A DNA stretch of 20,574 nucleotides from Bacilli bacterium (GTDB lineage Bacteria > Bacillota_I > Bacilli_A > RF39 > UBA660), in contig JAEEMF010000028.1 in NCBI GenBank assembly GCA_016283075.1, positions 1 through 20,574 of the forward strand, in the 5' to 3' direction. Of the stretch, positions 13,727-20,574 are shown one piece after another. The notes beneath the pieces are model-generated. The model made no database searches. It saw only the letters and a program-made list of their open reading frames with translations, and had not been told where the DNA came from. Within the stretch, counting starts at the first letter, position 1. Every line of letters begins with the position of its first letter. Made by a program: the position numbers and the translations under genes.

Positions 13727-13905
13727 TTTTTAGTTAATATTTAGTAATTAGAAAACTAGTGGTTGATGAAAACTAGTCAAGAATATTAATGAAGTTACAT
13801 ATTTTGAATTAAATCGTTTACTGCGTTAAAGTTTGAGTGCATAGTTTCTATGAAGTAAGGTGGTACCGCGATTATTCGTCCTTATATTTGTAGAAACTTT
13901 TTTAT
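13727..13905 (+). promoter_or_regulatory. Tyrosine T-box riboswitch leader of deoC-dut-tyrS
   Basis: The T-box sequence AAGGTGGTACCGCG is at 13857-13870, with the matching antiterminator arm CGTCCTT at 13877-13883. Stem I is traceable. TTTAGTT (13729-13735) pairs with AATTAAA (13807-13813) and AATAT (13736-13740) with ATATT (13799-13803). The loop-E element AGTA (13743-13746) faces GAA (13791-13793). ATTA/TAAT close the upper helix, and ACTAGT/ACTAGT form an inner stem. The specifier just before the lower helix reads TAC (13796-13798), Tyr, which fits tyrS downstream. A terminator stem AGTTTCTA (13843-13850) with TAGAAACT (13891-13898) is followed by six Ts. Uncharged tRNA-Tyr is expected to favour read-through. 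The promoter is not clear: a weak extended -10 (TGATAAATA, 13718-13726) would start inside Stem I, so read-through from the upstream ORF is possible. Confidence 0.92.
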
Positions 13906-13923
13906 TTAAAAGGAGATGTTATA

Positions 13924-14628
13924 ATGGAATTAAATAGTTATATTGACCATACAAACTTAAAGAAAGATTCAGTACCAGAGGATATTGAAAAATTATGTGA
14001 AGAAGCAATTAAATATCACTTTGCTTCAGTATGTGTATATCCTTATTATGTAAAAGCAGTAGCTGATTATCTTAAAGGAACTAATGTAGAAGTATGTACA
14101 GTAGTAGGTTTTCCTAATGGTATGAATACTACTAATACAAAGGTATATGAGGCTATTGAAGCAGTAGATAATGGTGCTACTGAAATTGATATGGTAATTA
14201 ATATTGGTGCTTTAAAAGCTGGAGAATATGATTATGTTAAAAATGAAATTGAAGAAGTAAGAGATTCAATAGGTGGGAAAACTTTAAAAGTTATTATTGA
14301 AACATGTTTACTAACTGATGAAGAAATTATTAAGATGACTGAAATATGTAATGATACATTTGTTAATTTTATTAAAACATCTACTGGTTTTGATAAAGAA
14401 GGAGCAACTGTTCATGCAGTAGAACTTATTAATAAACATAAAAATGAAGTACTTGAAATAAAAGCATCAGGTGGTATCAGAGATATTAAAACTTGTGAAG
14501 CATTAATTAATGCTGGTGCAACTAGAATTGGTACTAGTAGTGGTGTTAAATTAATGACAGTAAGTGATGAGTGTGACTGTGATGATGCATGTAAATGCGG
14601 GAAAAAATGCAAATGTCATGAGGAATAA
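13924..14628 (+). CDS. deoC: Deoxyribose-phosphate aldolase with a CxC-rich tail
   Basis: 234 residues. DeoC splits 2-deoxyribose-5-phosphate to glyceraldehyde-3-phosphate and acetaldehyde, letting deoxynucleosides serve as carbon source. It is a class I aldolase TIM barrel: Schiff-base Lys151 in FIKTSTGF, with Asp89 (EIDMVINIG) and Lys180 (LEIKASGGIR) completing the catalytic set. The start IDHTNLK is typical. The core ends at GTSSGVKLM (about 211). An extra tail then carries C217-x-C219-x3-C223-x-C225-x3-C229-x-C231-H232, metallothionein-like and not usual for DeoC. The ribosome binding site AAGGAG (13910-13915) follows the T-box, making deoC the first gene of the Tyr-regulated operon. The next gene starts two bases after the stop. 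Confidence 0.95.
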   Translation: MELNSYIDHTNLKKDSVPEDIEKLCEEAIKYHFASVCVYPYYVKAVADYLKGTNVEVCTVVGFPNGMNTTNTKVYEAIEAVDNGATEIDMVINIGALKAGEYDYVKNEIEEVRDSIGGKTLKVIIETCLLTDEEIIKMTEICNDTFVNFIKTSTGFDKEGATVHAVELINKHKNEVLEIKASGGIRDIKTCEALINAGATRIGTSSGVKLMTVSDECDCDDACKCGKKCKCHEE

Positions 14629-14630
14629 TT

Positions 14631-15107
14631 ATGTTAAATGAAGTATATAAACGTAATATAGAATTAGATCAAATATTTAATGACAACTATAGTTCTGATA
14701 CTGATGTATTTAAAAGTAACTGTATAGAACTTTTAGTAGAACTTGGTGAGTTTATTAATGAGACCAAGTGCTTTAAATATTGGAGTACTAAAAAACCTAA
14801 TAAAGAAATGGTACTTGAAGAATATGCTGATGTCATTACAATGATTTTATATTTTGCTAATCTAAATAGAATGGATATAATAAATTATAAAATAACAAGT
14901 ACTAATAAAGATTTATTAGAGTTAATAAATGAAACATATAACTTATGTACGAATTTAATGAATAATATGACAGAAGACTTAGTAGGAAAGATTCTTACTA
15001 ATGCTTTACAAATAGCCTATTTATTAGATTTAAAAGAAGAAGAAATAATAGAAGCTATAAAACATAAACATGAAATAGTTTATGAAAGATTAAATAGTGA
15101 TTATTAG
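14631..15107 (+). CDS. dUTPase-like all-alpha NTP pyrophosphohydrolase
   Basis: 158 residues, all-helical. The metal-binding motif of dimeric dUTPases/MazG-type enzymes is present: ELGE (E37, E40) with FINETKCFKYWS following, then LEEYADVI (E64, D67). This matches the dUTPase_2 pattern ExxE...ExxD with the conserved CFKxWS segment, so the likely reaction is dUTP to dUMP and pyrophosphate, keeping uracil out of DNA. Substrate choice (dUTP versus other NTPs) is not proven by sequence. The ATG at 14631 starts two bases after the deoC stop, with GAGGA inside the deoC end as ribosome binding site. The stop overlaps the tyrS ribosome binding site. It is thus the middle gene of the T-box operon. No trimeric dUTPase motif is seen. 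Confidence 0.8.
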   Translation: MLNEVYKRNIELDQIFNDNYSSDTDVFKSNCIELLVELGEFINETKCFKYWSTKKPNKEMVLEEYADVITMILYFANLNRMDIINYKITSTNKDLLELINETYNLCTNLMNNMTEDLVGKILTNALQIAYLLDLKEEEIIEAIKHKHEIVYERLNSDY

Positions 15108-15118
15108 GAGGAAATAAT

Positions 15119-16345
15119 ATGAAATGTTTTGAAGATTTAGTATGGAGAGGACTTATTAAAGATATTAGTAGTCCTGAATTAGAAAATAAATTAAATAATG
15201 AAAGCTTAACTTTCTATATAGGAACTGATCCAACTGCAGATTCTATGCATATTGGTCATTTCTCGAGTTTCTTAATTGCTACAAGACTTGCTAAATATGG
15301 TCATAAACCAGTACTTTTAGTAGGTGGAGCAACAGGTTTAATAGGAGATCCTAAACCAAGTCAAGAAAGACAAATGATAACTAAAGAAGAAGTTAATAAA
15401 AATGTAGAAGGATTAACTAAACAAGCTAAAAAAATCTTTGGTTTTGAGGTAGTAAATAACTATGATTGGATTAAAGATATTGGTACAATTGATTTCTTAA
15501 GAGACTATGGTAAATATATAAATGTTAACTATATGCTTGATAAAGATATTATTAGTAGAAGATTAGAAACTGGTATTACTTTCTGCGAATTTGCATATAC
15601 TTTATTACAAGGTCTAGACTTCGTTCATTTAAATGAAACAAAAGGTGTTACTTTACAAGTAGCAGGATCAGATCAGTGGGGTAACATTACTACTGGTATA
15701 GAACTAGCTAGAAAGATGAAAAATACTGAACTTTTTGGTATGACTATGCCTTTAGTACTTGATGCTAATGGAGTAAAATTTGGTAAAACTGAAGGTAATG
15801 CTTTATGGCTTGATAAAGATAAAACTTCATCATATGAGTTATATCAGTACTTAATTAATACAGATGATAAATGTGTTATTGATTATTTAAAGAAATTAAC
15901 ATTCTTAACTAAAGAAGAAATAGAATCTTTAGAAAAAGAACATTTTGAAGCACCAGAAAGAAGAATTGCTCAAAAAGCTTTAGCTAAAGAAGTAATTACT
16001 TTCTTACATGGTGAAGAAGAATTTGATAAAGCAATTAAAATATCTGAATCATTATTTAGTGGTAATGTAAAAGAATTATCTTTATCAGAAATTGAACAAG
16101 GATTTAAAGATGTTCCTACATTTGAAATAGAAGAAAATGTTTCTTTAATAGATGTACTTACTAATAATGGTATTACTTCATCTAGAAGAGAAGCTAGAGA
16201 GTTCTTACAAGCCGGTTCTATTACTTTAAATGGTGATAAAGTTAGTGATGAAAATATGCCTATTACTAAAGATTTAGCTATTGAAGGAAAAGTAATTGTT
16301 TTAAGACGTGGTAAGAAGAAAAATTATATTTTAAAACTAAAATAA
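15119..16345 (+). CDS. tyrS: Tyrosyl-tRNA synthetase
   Basis: 408 residues, class Ic aminoacyl-tRNA synthetase that charges tRNA-Tyr. The HIGH motif is exact (residues 44-47, DSMHIGHF) and the KMSKS equivalent is KFGKT (220-224), the form usual for bacterial TyrS. QVAGSDQWGN and YTLLQGLDFVHL belong to the tyrosine pocket region. The C-terminal S4 RNA-binding domain (about 341-405, SSRREAREFLQAGSITLNG) is complete. The ATG at 15119 is seven bases after AGGAGG, which overlaps the upstream stop codon. No promoter lies within the 11 bases between genes, so tyrS expression depends on the T-box 1.2 kb upstream. Confidence 0.98.
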   Translation: MKCFEDLVWRGLIKDISSPELENKLNNESLTFYIGTDPTADSMHIGHFSSFLIATRLAKYGHKPVLLVGGATGLIGDPKPSQERQMITKEEVNKNVEGLTKQAKKIFGFEVVNNYDWIKDIGTIDFLRDYGKYINVNYMLDKDIISRRLETGITFCEFAYTLLQGLDFVHLNETKGVTLQVAGSDQWGNITTGIELARKMKNTELFGMTMPLVLDANGVKFGKTEGNALWLDKDKTSSYELYQYLINTDDKCVIDYLKKLTFLTKEEIESLEKEHFEAPERRIAQKALAKEVITFLHGEEEFDKAIKISESLFSGNVKELSLSEIEQGFKDVPTFEIEENVSLIDVLTNNGITSSRREAREFLQAGSITLNGDKVSDENMPITKDLAIEGKVIVLRRGKKKNYILKLK

Positions 16346-16372
16346 ACTATTAACTATGTTAATAGTTTTTTT
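16344..16372 (+). terminator. tyrS operon terminator
   Basis: AAACTATTAAC (16344-16354) pairs perfectly with GTTAATAGTTT (16358-16368), loop TAT, Ts to 16372. The arm starts in the tyrS stop codon. Confidence 0.9.
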
Positions 16373-16418
16373 GTTTATGGGTATAACTAAAAGTGATAGT
16401 TGATATTTGGTTTTTTTA

Positions 16419-16447
16419 TAGACATTTTATTTTGGTTGCTTTATAAT
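16419..16447 (+). promoter_or_regulatory. lon promoter
   Basis: TAGACA (16419-16424), 17 bases, TATAAT (16442-16447), 29 bases before the ATG. I looked for CIRCE and CtsR heat-shock operators around it and saw neither. The 46 bases between the tyrS terminator and the -35 hold no other clear feature. Confidence 0.75.
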
Positions 16448-16476
16448 AGAAGTCAATTTAGTGAGGAGGAATCAGC

Positions 16477-18807
16477 ATGAAATTAAACTTACCTGTGATA
16501 CTACTAAAAATTGTTGTGCTTCCTCATAATGAACTTAAATTTGAGATAGATGGAGCATTTAGTCAAAGTATTATAGATAATGCAATGTTATTTCATGATA
16601 ATAAAATCCTTTTAATCAGTCAGATAGATCCTTTAGAAGAAGCACCTTCTATAAGTGATCTACCTAGAATAGGTGTAATTGCTAAAATAACTCATAAGAT
16701 GGAATTACCTAACGGGAAAATAAGGTTAGTTCTACAGACAAAAGCAAGAGCACGTGTATTTGAATATTTAAATCAAAGTAGAGCAGGTTTATTTGAAGCT
16801 ATCGTATCTGAACTTGCACCTACACCTCTTTCAGAAAACGATAATGCACTTCTTTGTAAGAAGTTAATGAGAGATGTAGAAGATTACATTAATAAAGTAC
16901 CTTACATAAGTAATAGTTTTATTAATGAAATTAGTAAAATGAAATCACTTGGTGATATGACAGATGTTATTGTTCAAAATTTACCAGTTGATTTAAAAAG
17001 ATTATTTGCATATCTATCTGAAATAGATCCAGCTATGCGTATGCAAATGATTTTAGAAGACATCTATAAAGAAATTGAAATGGTTAATATTGAGCATGAA
17101 CTTGATAATAAAGTACAAAATGAATTAGAAGATGCTCAAAGAGAATATATTTTAAAACAAAAAATAAAATATATGAAAGAGGAACTAGGAGAAGTTTCTT
17201 TAAAAGAAGAAGAAGTAAAAGAGTTAAACGATAAGAAAGATAAACTAACTTTACCTAAAAATATAAAAGAAAAATTAGAAAAAGAAATAAAAAGGTATGA
17301 ATCTCTTCCAGCTACATCACCAGAAATTAGTATGACTAGTTCATATATTAACTGGCTTTTAGATTTACCTTGGAAGAAACAAACAAAAGATAATAAAGAT
17401 TTAAAGAAAGCAAGAAAAATACTTGATGAATCACATTTTGGTTTAGAAGAAGTAAAAGAAAGAATAATAGAGTATTTAGCAGTAAGAGAAGTAACTAATA
17501 GTCTAAATAGTCCTGTTATTTGTTTAATAGGTCCTCCTGGAGTAGGTAAAACTAGTCTTGCATCATCTATAGCAAAAGCTATGAATAGAAAGTTTATAAA
17601 AGTTTCTGTGGGTGGTGTACATGATGAAGCAGAAATAAGAGGACATAGAAGAACTTACTTAGGATCATGTCCAGGTAAAATAATAGCTGGTATGAAAAAA
17701 GCCGGATGTATTAATCCAGTATTCTTAATAGATGAAATAGATAAATTATCTTCAGATATTAAAGGAGACCCAGCAAGTGCTCTTTTAGAAGTACTAGATC
17801 CTGAACAAAATAAACATTTTAATGATAATTATATAGAAGAAGATTATGATTTATCACATGTTGTATTTATTGCAACTGCAAATAAAGAAGAAGATATACC
17901 AGAACCTCTAAGAGATAGATTAGAAATTATTAGATTATCTGGATATACTGAATATGAAAAATTAGATATTGCTAAGAAATATTTACTACCAAGAATATTT
18001 GAAAGTCATGCAGCAAAACCAGGTTCTATTAACTTTAATGAAGATACTATTTATAGTATTATTAAAAGTTATACAAGAGAAGCAGGTGTACGTGAATTAT
18101 ATAGACAATTAGCTAAAGTAGTAAGAAAAATAGTAACATCTATAGTAAAAGAAAAAATAAAAGTATCTAAATTAAATATTACTAATGATAATTTAAGTAA
18201 GTATTTAGGCTCTCCTAAATATACATTTAGTGAAAACTCTTATGATGGAGTAGGAGTAGTAAATGGACTTGCTTATACTTCTTATGGCGGAGATATAATT
18301 AAAATAGAAGTATCTCACTTTAAAGGAACAGGTAAGTTAATCCTTACTGGATCCCTAGGAGACGTAATGAAAGAATCAGCAAGTATTGCTACTACTTATA
18401 TTAAAGCAAATGCAAGTACATTTGGTATTAATATAGAAGATATTAATAATAGTGATATTCACATACATGTTCCAGAAGGAGCAGTACCTAAAGATGGTCC
18501 AAGTGCTGGAATAGCACTAACAACTGCTTTAATAAGTGAATTTACTAATCTTAAAGTAGATAATACTACTGCTTTTACAGGAGAAATTACTTTAAGAGGA
18601 GTAGTACTAAAAATAGGTGGATTAAAAGAAAAATGTATGGGAGCACACCGCTCTAATATAAAGAAAATATTTATTCCATCAAGTAATCTAAATGATTTAG
18701 AAAAGATTCCAGAAGAAATTAAAAAAGACATTGAATTTATTACTGTGGATAACTATTTAGAAGTATTTAATAATATAAAAAAGAAAACAACTAAAAAGAA
18801 AAAGTAA
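16477..18807 (+). CDS. lon: ATP-dependent protease Lon (LonA)
   Basis: 776 residues, typical LonA. The hexameric AAA+ protease degrades damaged and regulatory proteins in the cytoplasm. The N-terminal substrate-binding LON domain (about 1-200) is followed by a coiled-coil linker (about 205-275). The AAA+ module has Walker A GPPGVGKT (352-359) and Walker B VFLIDEID (415-422). The protease domain has the Ser-Lys dyad: S676 in PKDGPSAG and K719 in GGLKEKCMGAHR. The start MKLNLPVILLKIVVLPHNE is shorter than in many Lon proteins but begins at the family's LPVxPLR-like strand. The ATG is seven bases after AGGAGG. The tail is Lys/Thr-rich (KKKTTKKKK). Monocistronic; the terminator begins inside its last codons. 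Confidence 0.97.
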   Translation: MKLNLPVILLKIVVLPHNELKFEIDGAFSQSIIDNAMLFHDNKILLISQIDPLEEAPSISDLPRIGVIAKITHKMELPNGKIRLVLQTKARARVFEYLNQSRAGLFEAIVSELAPTPLSENDNALLCKKLMRDVEDYINKVPYISNSFINEISKMKSLGDMTDVIVQNLPVDLKRLFAYLSEIDPAMRMQMILEDIYKEIEMVNIEHELDNKVQNELEDAQREYILKQKIKYMKEELGEVSLKEEEVKELNDKKDKLTLPKNIKEKLEKEIKRYESLPATSPEISMTSSYINWLLDLPWKKQTKDNKDLKKARKILDESHFGLEEVKERIIEYLAVREVTNSLNSPVICLIGPPGVGKTSLASSIAKAMNRKFIKVSVGGVHDEAEIRGHRRTYLGSCPGKIIAGMKKAGCINPVFLIDEIDKLSSDIKGDPASALLEVLDPEQNKHFNDNYIEEDYDLSHVVFIATANKEEDIPEPLRDRLEIIRLSGYTEYEKLDIAKKYLLPRIFESHAAKPGSINFNEDTIYSIIKSYTREAGVRELYRQLAKVVRKIVTSIVKEKIKVSKLNITNDNLSKYLGSPKYTFSENSYDGVGVVNGLAYTSYGGDIIKIEVSHFKGTGKLILTGSLGDVMKESASIATTYIKANASTFGINIEDINNSDIHIHVPEGAVPKDGPSAGIALTTALISEFTNLKVDNTTAFTGEITLRGVVLKIGGLKEKCMGAHRSNIKKIFIPSSNLNDLEKIPEEIKKDIEFITVDNYLEVFNNIKKKTTKKKK

Positions 18808-18829
18808 TTTTTCTTAAAGTTGTTTTTTT
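18784..18829 (+). terminator. lon terminator, mostly built from lon coding sequence
   Basis: AAACAACT (18785-18792) pairs with AGTTGTTT (18818-18825). An AA/AA internal loop separates this from a second helix, AAGAAAAA (18796-18803) with TTTTTCTT (18808-18815). The four-base loop GTAA carries the last base of the final codon and the TAA stop. Ts run to 18829. Confidence 0.8.
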
Positions 18830-18848
18830 GTGTATGTTATGTTAATAT
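18820..18848 (+). promoter_or_regulatory. Probable promoter of the BspA-like gene
   Basis: TTGTTT (18820-18825), 17 bases, TAATAT (18843-18848), with TGT directly before the -10 (extended -10). The -35 lies within the right arm of the lon terminator, so the two signals overlap. Confidence 0.5.
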
Positions 18849-18880
18849 TAATAATAGAAAAATAAAATAGGTGCATGTAT

Positions 18881-20574
18881 ATGAAAAACAAGCTAAACAA
18901 TAAAGGAATGGTAATATCTGGAGTATTGTATTCAATACTTATTCTTTTTGTTGCGCTTGTTTTTGGCGTTTTAGCACTTCTATCATCATCTAATTATACA
19001 TTTGCAAAAGTTAAAACTGATGTATTAAAAGAGTTAAACGGTTCTTCATCAGATTTTTGTTATGAATTTGATTATTCAACTGGAACAATATTAAATTACT
19101 ACGGAGAAATTAATGGCTGTGGTAATAAAGTGGTAATACCAGAAACAATAGATGGAGTACCAGTACAAACCATTTCATCAGGTGCATTCTATAATAAAGG
19201 TATTGAAAGAGTAGATTTAAGTAATGCAATTATGCTTAAAACTATTGAAGGAGGTACTACTTCTTCAGAAGGAGCCTTTGCAAATAATAAAATAAAGTAT
19301 CTTACATTTGGAGATAACAGTTTTTTAGAAGAAATTGGCGCATATGCATTCTACAATAATCAAATATCAGGTGAACTTGTTTTATCAGGTATTACTACAC
19401 TTAGAAAAATATCTCAGGATGCTTTTGCTAAAAATAAATTATCATCAGTAGATTTTTCAGGATTAAAAATTCTTGAAGTAATAGATGATATGGCATTCTA
19501 TGGAAATAGTTTAAACGGAATATTATCATTTGATGATACAACTAAACTTGAAAGAATAGGAATAGGTGCCTTTGCAGGTAATAATATAAGTGATGTAGAG
19601 ACAACTGGTTTATCTAAACTTGAATTAATAGATAATTATGCATTCCATGGAAATGTACTTGAAACATTTGATTTTACAAAATTATTAGAATTAAAAGAAA
19701 TAGGTAGAAGTGCTTTTTCATATAATCAATTACAAGTAGCAGATTTTAGTAATACTAAACTTGAAACAATAAAATATAGAGCATTTGAAAAGAATGCTTT
19801 AAAAACAGTAAGATTTCCTCAAACTATCATTTCAGTAGGAGATCATGCTTTCTATGATAATGTTATTGAAGGACATCTTGACTTATCAATGGTTCAAACT
19901 AATTTAGGTGGAAATTATATATTTGATAAAAATAAAATATCTTCATTTACATTTGGTGGAACATATATAAATGTAGGCATGCTTGCTAGAAATAATCTAA
20001 CAAGTATAACAAGTGATAACTTTTTAAAAACGACAATTAGTGTAGGTGCAGGAGGATTCTTTAATAATACTAATCTTACGACAGTAGATTTATCATTTGT
20101 AACTCAAGAGTTAACAATAGGACAAGGTGCTTTTGCAAGAGGTAATATTTCAAATCTATCTTTTCCACATACAAAGAAACCTTTAACAATAAATACATCT
20201 GCATTTGCTCGAAATAACTTAAGTGGAGTAATTGATTTATCATATTCAGATTACTTATATGTAGGTGTGTATGCATTTAGAGATAATAATTTAACAGGTG
20301 TTACACTTCCTGATGACCCAAAACAACTATCTTTATTACAAGGTTGTTTTACTGGTAATCAGTTTGTAGGTGACAACGCTTTTATACTTGATTCAACTGG
20401 TAAGAAATTAATGTCTTATGCTGGTGAAGGTGGAGATGTAACTATTCCAGAAGGCATTGAATCATTAGAAGGATCTAGTTTATCACATGCAGGTATTACT
20501 TCAATACATTTTCCTTCTACTTTAAAAACAATTGGTATTGCAGCTCTTTCTAATAATCCAATAGAAGGAAAACT
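18881..20574 (+). CDS. BspA-like leucine-rich-repeat surface protein with pilin-like N-terminus (3' truncated by window)
   Basis: The frame is open from the ATG at 18881 to the window end (564 codons visible). The start is seven bases after AGGTG. Residues 1-9 are basic (KNKLNNKG), followed by a hydrophobic segment at about 10-34 (MVISGVLYSILILFVALVFG). K-G-M before a long helix resembles a type IV pilin/pseudopilin (class III) leader, although the usual Glu at +5 is Gly. Cys pairs follow (DFCYEFD, NGCGN). From about residue 87 come tandem BspA/TpLRR repeats of about 22-25 residues, with the recurrent pattern I...AF..N.L..V.F (GAFYNKGIERVDLS, DAFAKNKLSSVDFSG, SAFSYNQLQVADFS, RAFEKNALKTVRF). 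Such repeats mediate surface adhesion or protein binding in other bacteria. The role here and the C-terminal anchor are unknown. Confidence 0.85.
   Translation, partial: MKNKLNNKGMVISGVLYSILILFVALVFGVLALLSSSNYTFAKVKTDVLKELNGSSSDFCYEFDYSTGTILNYYGEINGCGNKVVIPETIDGVPVQTISSGAFYNKGIERVDLSNAIMLKTIEGGTTSSEGAFANNKIKYLTFGDNSFLEEIGAYAFYNNQISGELVLSGITTLRKISQDAFAKNKLSSVDFSGLKILEVIDDMAFYGNSLNGILSFDDTTKLERIGIGAFAGNNISDVETTGLSKLELIDNYAFHGNVLETFDFTKLLELKEIGRSAFSYNQLQVADFSNTKLETIKYRAFEKNALKTVRFPQTIISVGDHAFYDNVIEGHLDLSMVQTNLGGNYIFDKNKISSFTFGGTYINVGMLARNNLTSITSDNFLKTTISVGAGGFFNNTNLTTVDLSFVTQELTIGQGAFARGNISNLSFPHTKKPLTINTSAFARNNLSGVIDLSYSDYLYVGVYAFRDNNLTGVTLPDDPKQLSLLQGCFTGNQFVGDNAFILDSTGKKLMSYAGEGGDVTIPEGIESLEGSSLSHAGITSIHFPSTLKTIGIAALSNNPIEGK

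Noticed and set aside
16373..16476. Heat-shock operator (CIRCE or CtsR site) upstream of lon
   Set aside because: No TTAGCACTC-N9-GAGTGCTAA inverted repeat and no GGTCAAA direct repeats; only a plain sigma-A-type promoter is seen.
18459..18731. Minus-strand 90-codon ORF inside lon
   Set aside because: Antisense shadow of the lon protease domain, low-complexity hydrophobic composition, no start signals. The same holds for the other antisense frames in nusA, infB, the 667-residue gene, deoC and the BspA-like gene.
18960..20574. Repeats in the BspA-like gene as a DNA-level tandem repeat or CRISPR
   Set aside because: The periodicity is at protein level (degenerate leucine-rich repeats, about 22-25 residues) with divergent DNA, no identical direct repeats and no spacers.
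1..20574. Mobile elements, prophage or integration sites
   Set aside because: No transposase, integrase, terminal repeats or phage structural genes were found, and gene order is that of a conserved chromosome.

Overview
The window is an AT-rich chromosomal segment of a low-GC Gram-positive bacterium. The gene order follows Bacillus: gpsB, RNase P RNA, rodZ-like, pgsA, recA and rny in one half; rimP, nusA, ylxR, infB and rbfA in the other. Small AT-rich genes, very short spacers, loss of usual members (cinA, ylxQ, ylxP, the C-terminal half of RimP) and pilin-like/BspA surface proteins suggest a reduced, probably uncultured gut lineage of class Bacilli (RF39/Erysipelotrichales-like). That placement is inference. 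The standard genetic code fits: Trp is TGG, and TGA is used neither as stop nor as sense codon in the genes seen here.

Layout. 1-630 is the 3' end of a probable surface protein. 703-2584 is a promoter, gpsB, rnpB, a short RodZ-like membrane protein and pgsA, closed by a terminator. 2645-3752 is recA with a clear LexA box. Three single-gene units follow: a zinc-ribbon/TM2 membrane protein, RNase Y, and a membrane-anchored protein of unknown function. Convergent to the last is a lone minus-strand CPBP-family membrane protease (6352-7044). 7096-10932 is the rimP-nusA-ylxR-infB operon, which opens with a strong leader hairpin resembling a NusA-dependent attenuator. A 667-residue protein of unknown function (10987-12990) sits between infB and rbfA, followed by a small unknown ORF. 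13727-13905 is a T-box riboswitch whose specifier reads UAC (Tyr); it heads a deoC, dUTPase-like, tyrS operon. Then come lon, under its own promoter, and a large BspA-like leucine-rich-repeat protein with a pilin-like N-terminus that runs off the right edge.

How the genes work together. The window is mostly housekeeping: division and envelope (GpsB, RodZ-like, PgsA), RNA processing and decay (RNase P RNA, RNase Y, YlxR/RnpM), transcription-translation coupling and ribosome maturation (RimP, NusA, IF-2, RbfA), DNA repair (RecA), tRNA charging (TyrS) and proteolysis (Lon). Transcription units are short. Most end in a hairpin that overlaps or abuts the stop codon, followed within a few dozen bases by a sigma-A-type promoter, often with an extended -10.

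The most unusual points are the Tyr T-box placed in front of deoC rather than tyrS, a DeoC ending in three evenly spaced CxC pairs, a RimP lacking its C-terminal domain, the unrecognised 667-residue protein in the infB-rbfA gap, and the pilin-type leader joined to BspA repeats. I saw no CRISPR array, insertion sequence, prophage or tRNA gene.
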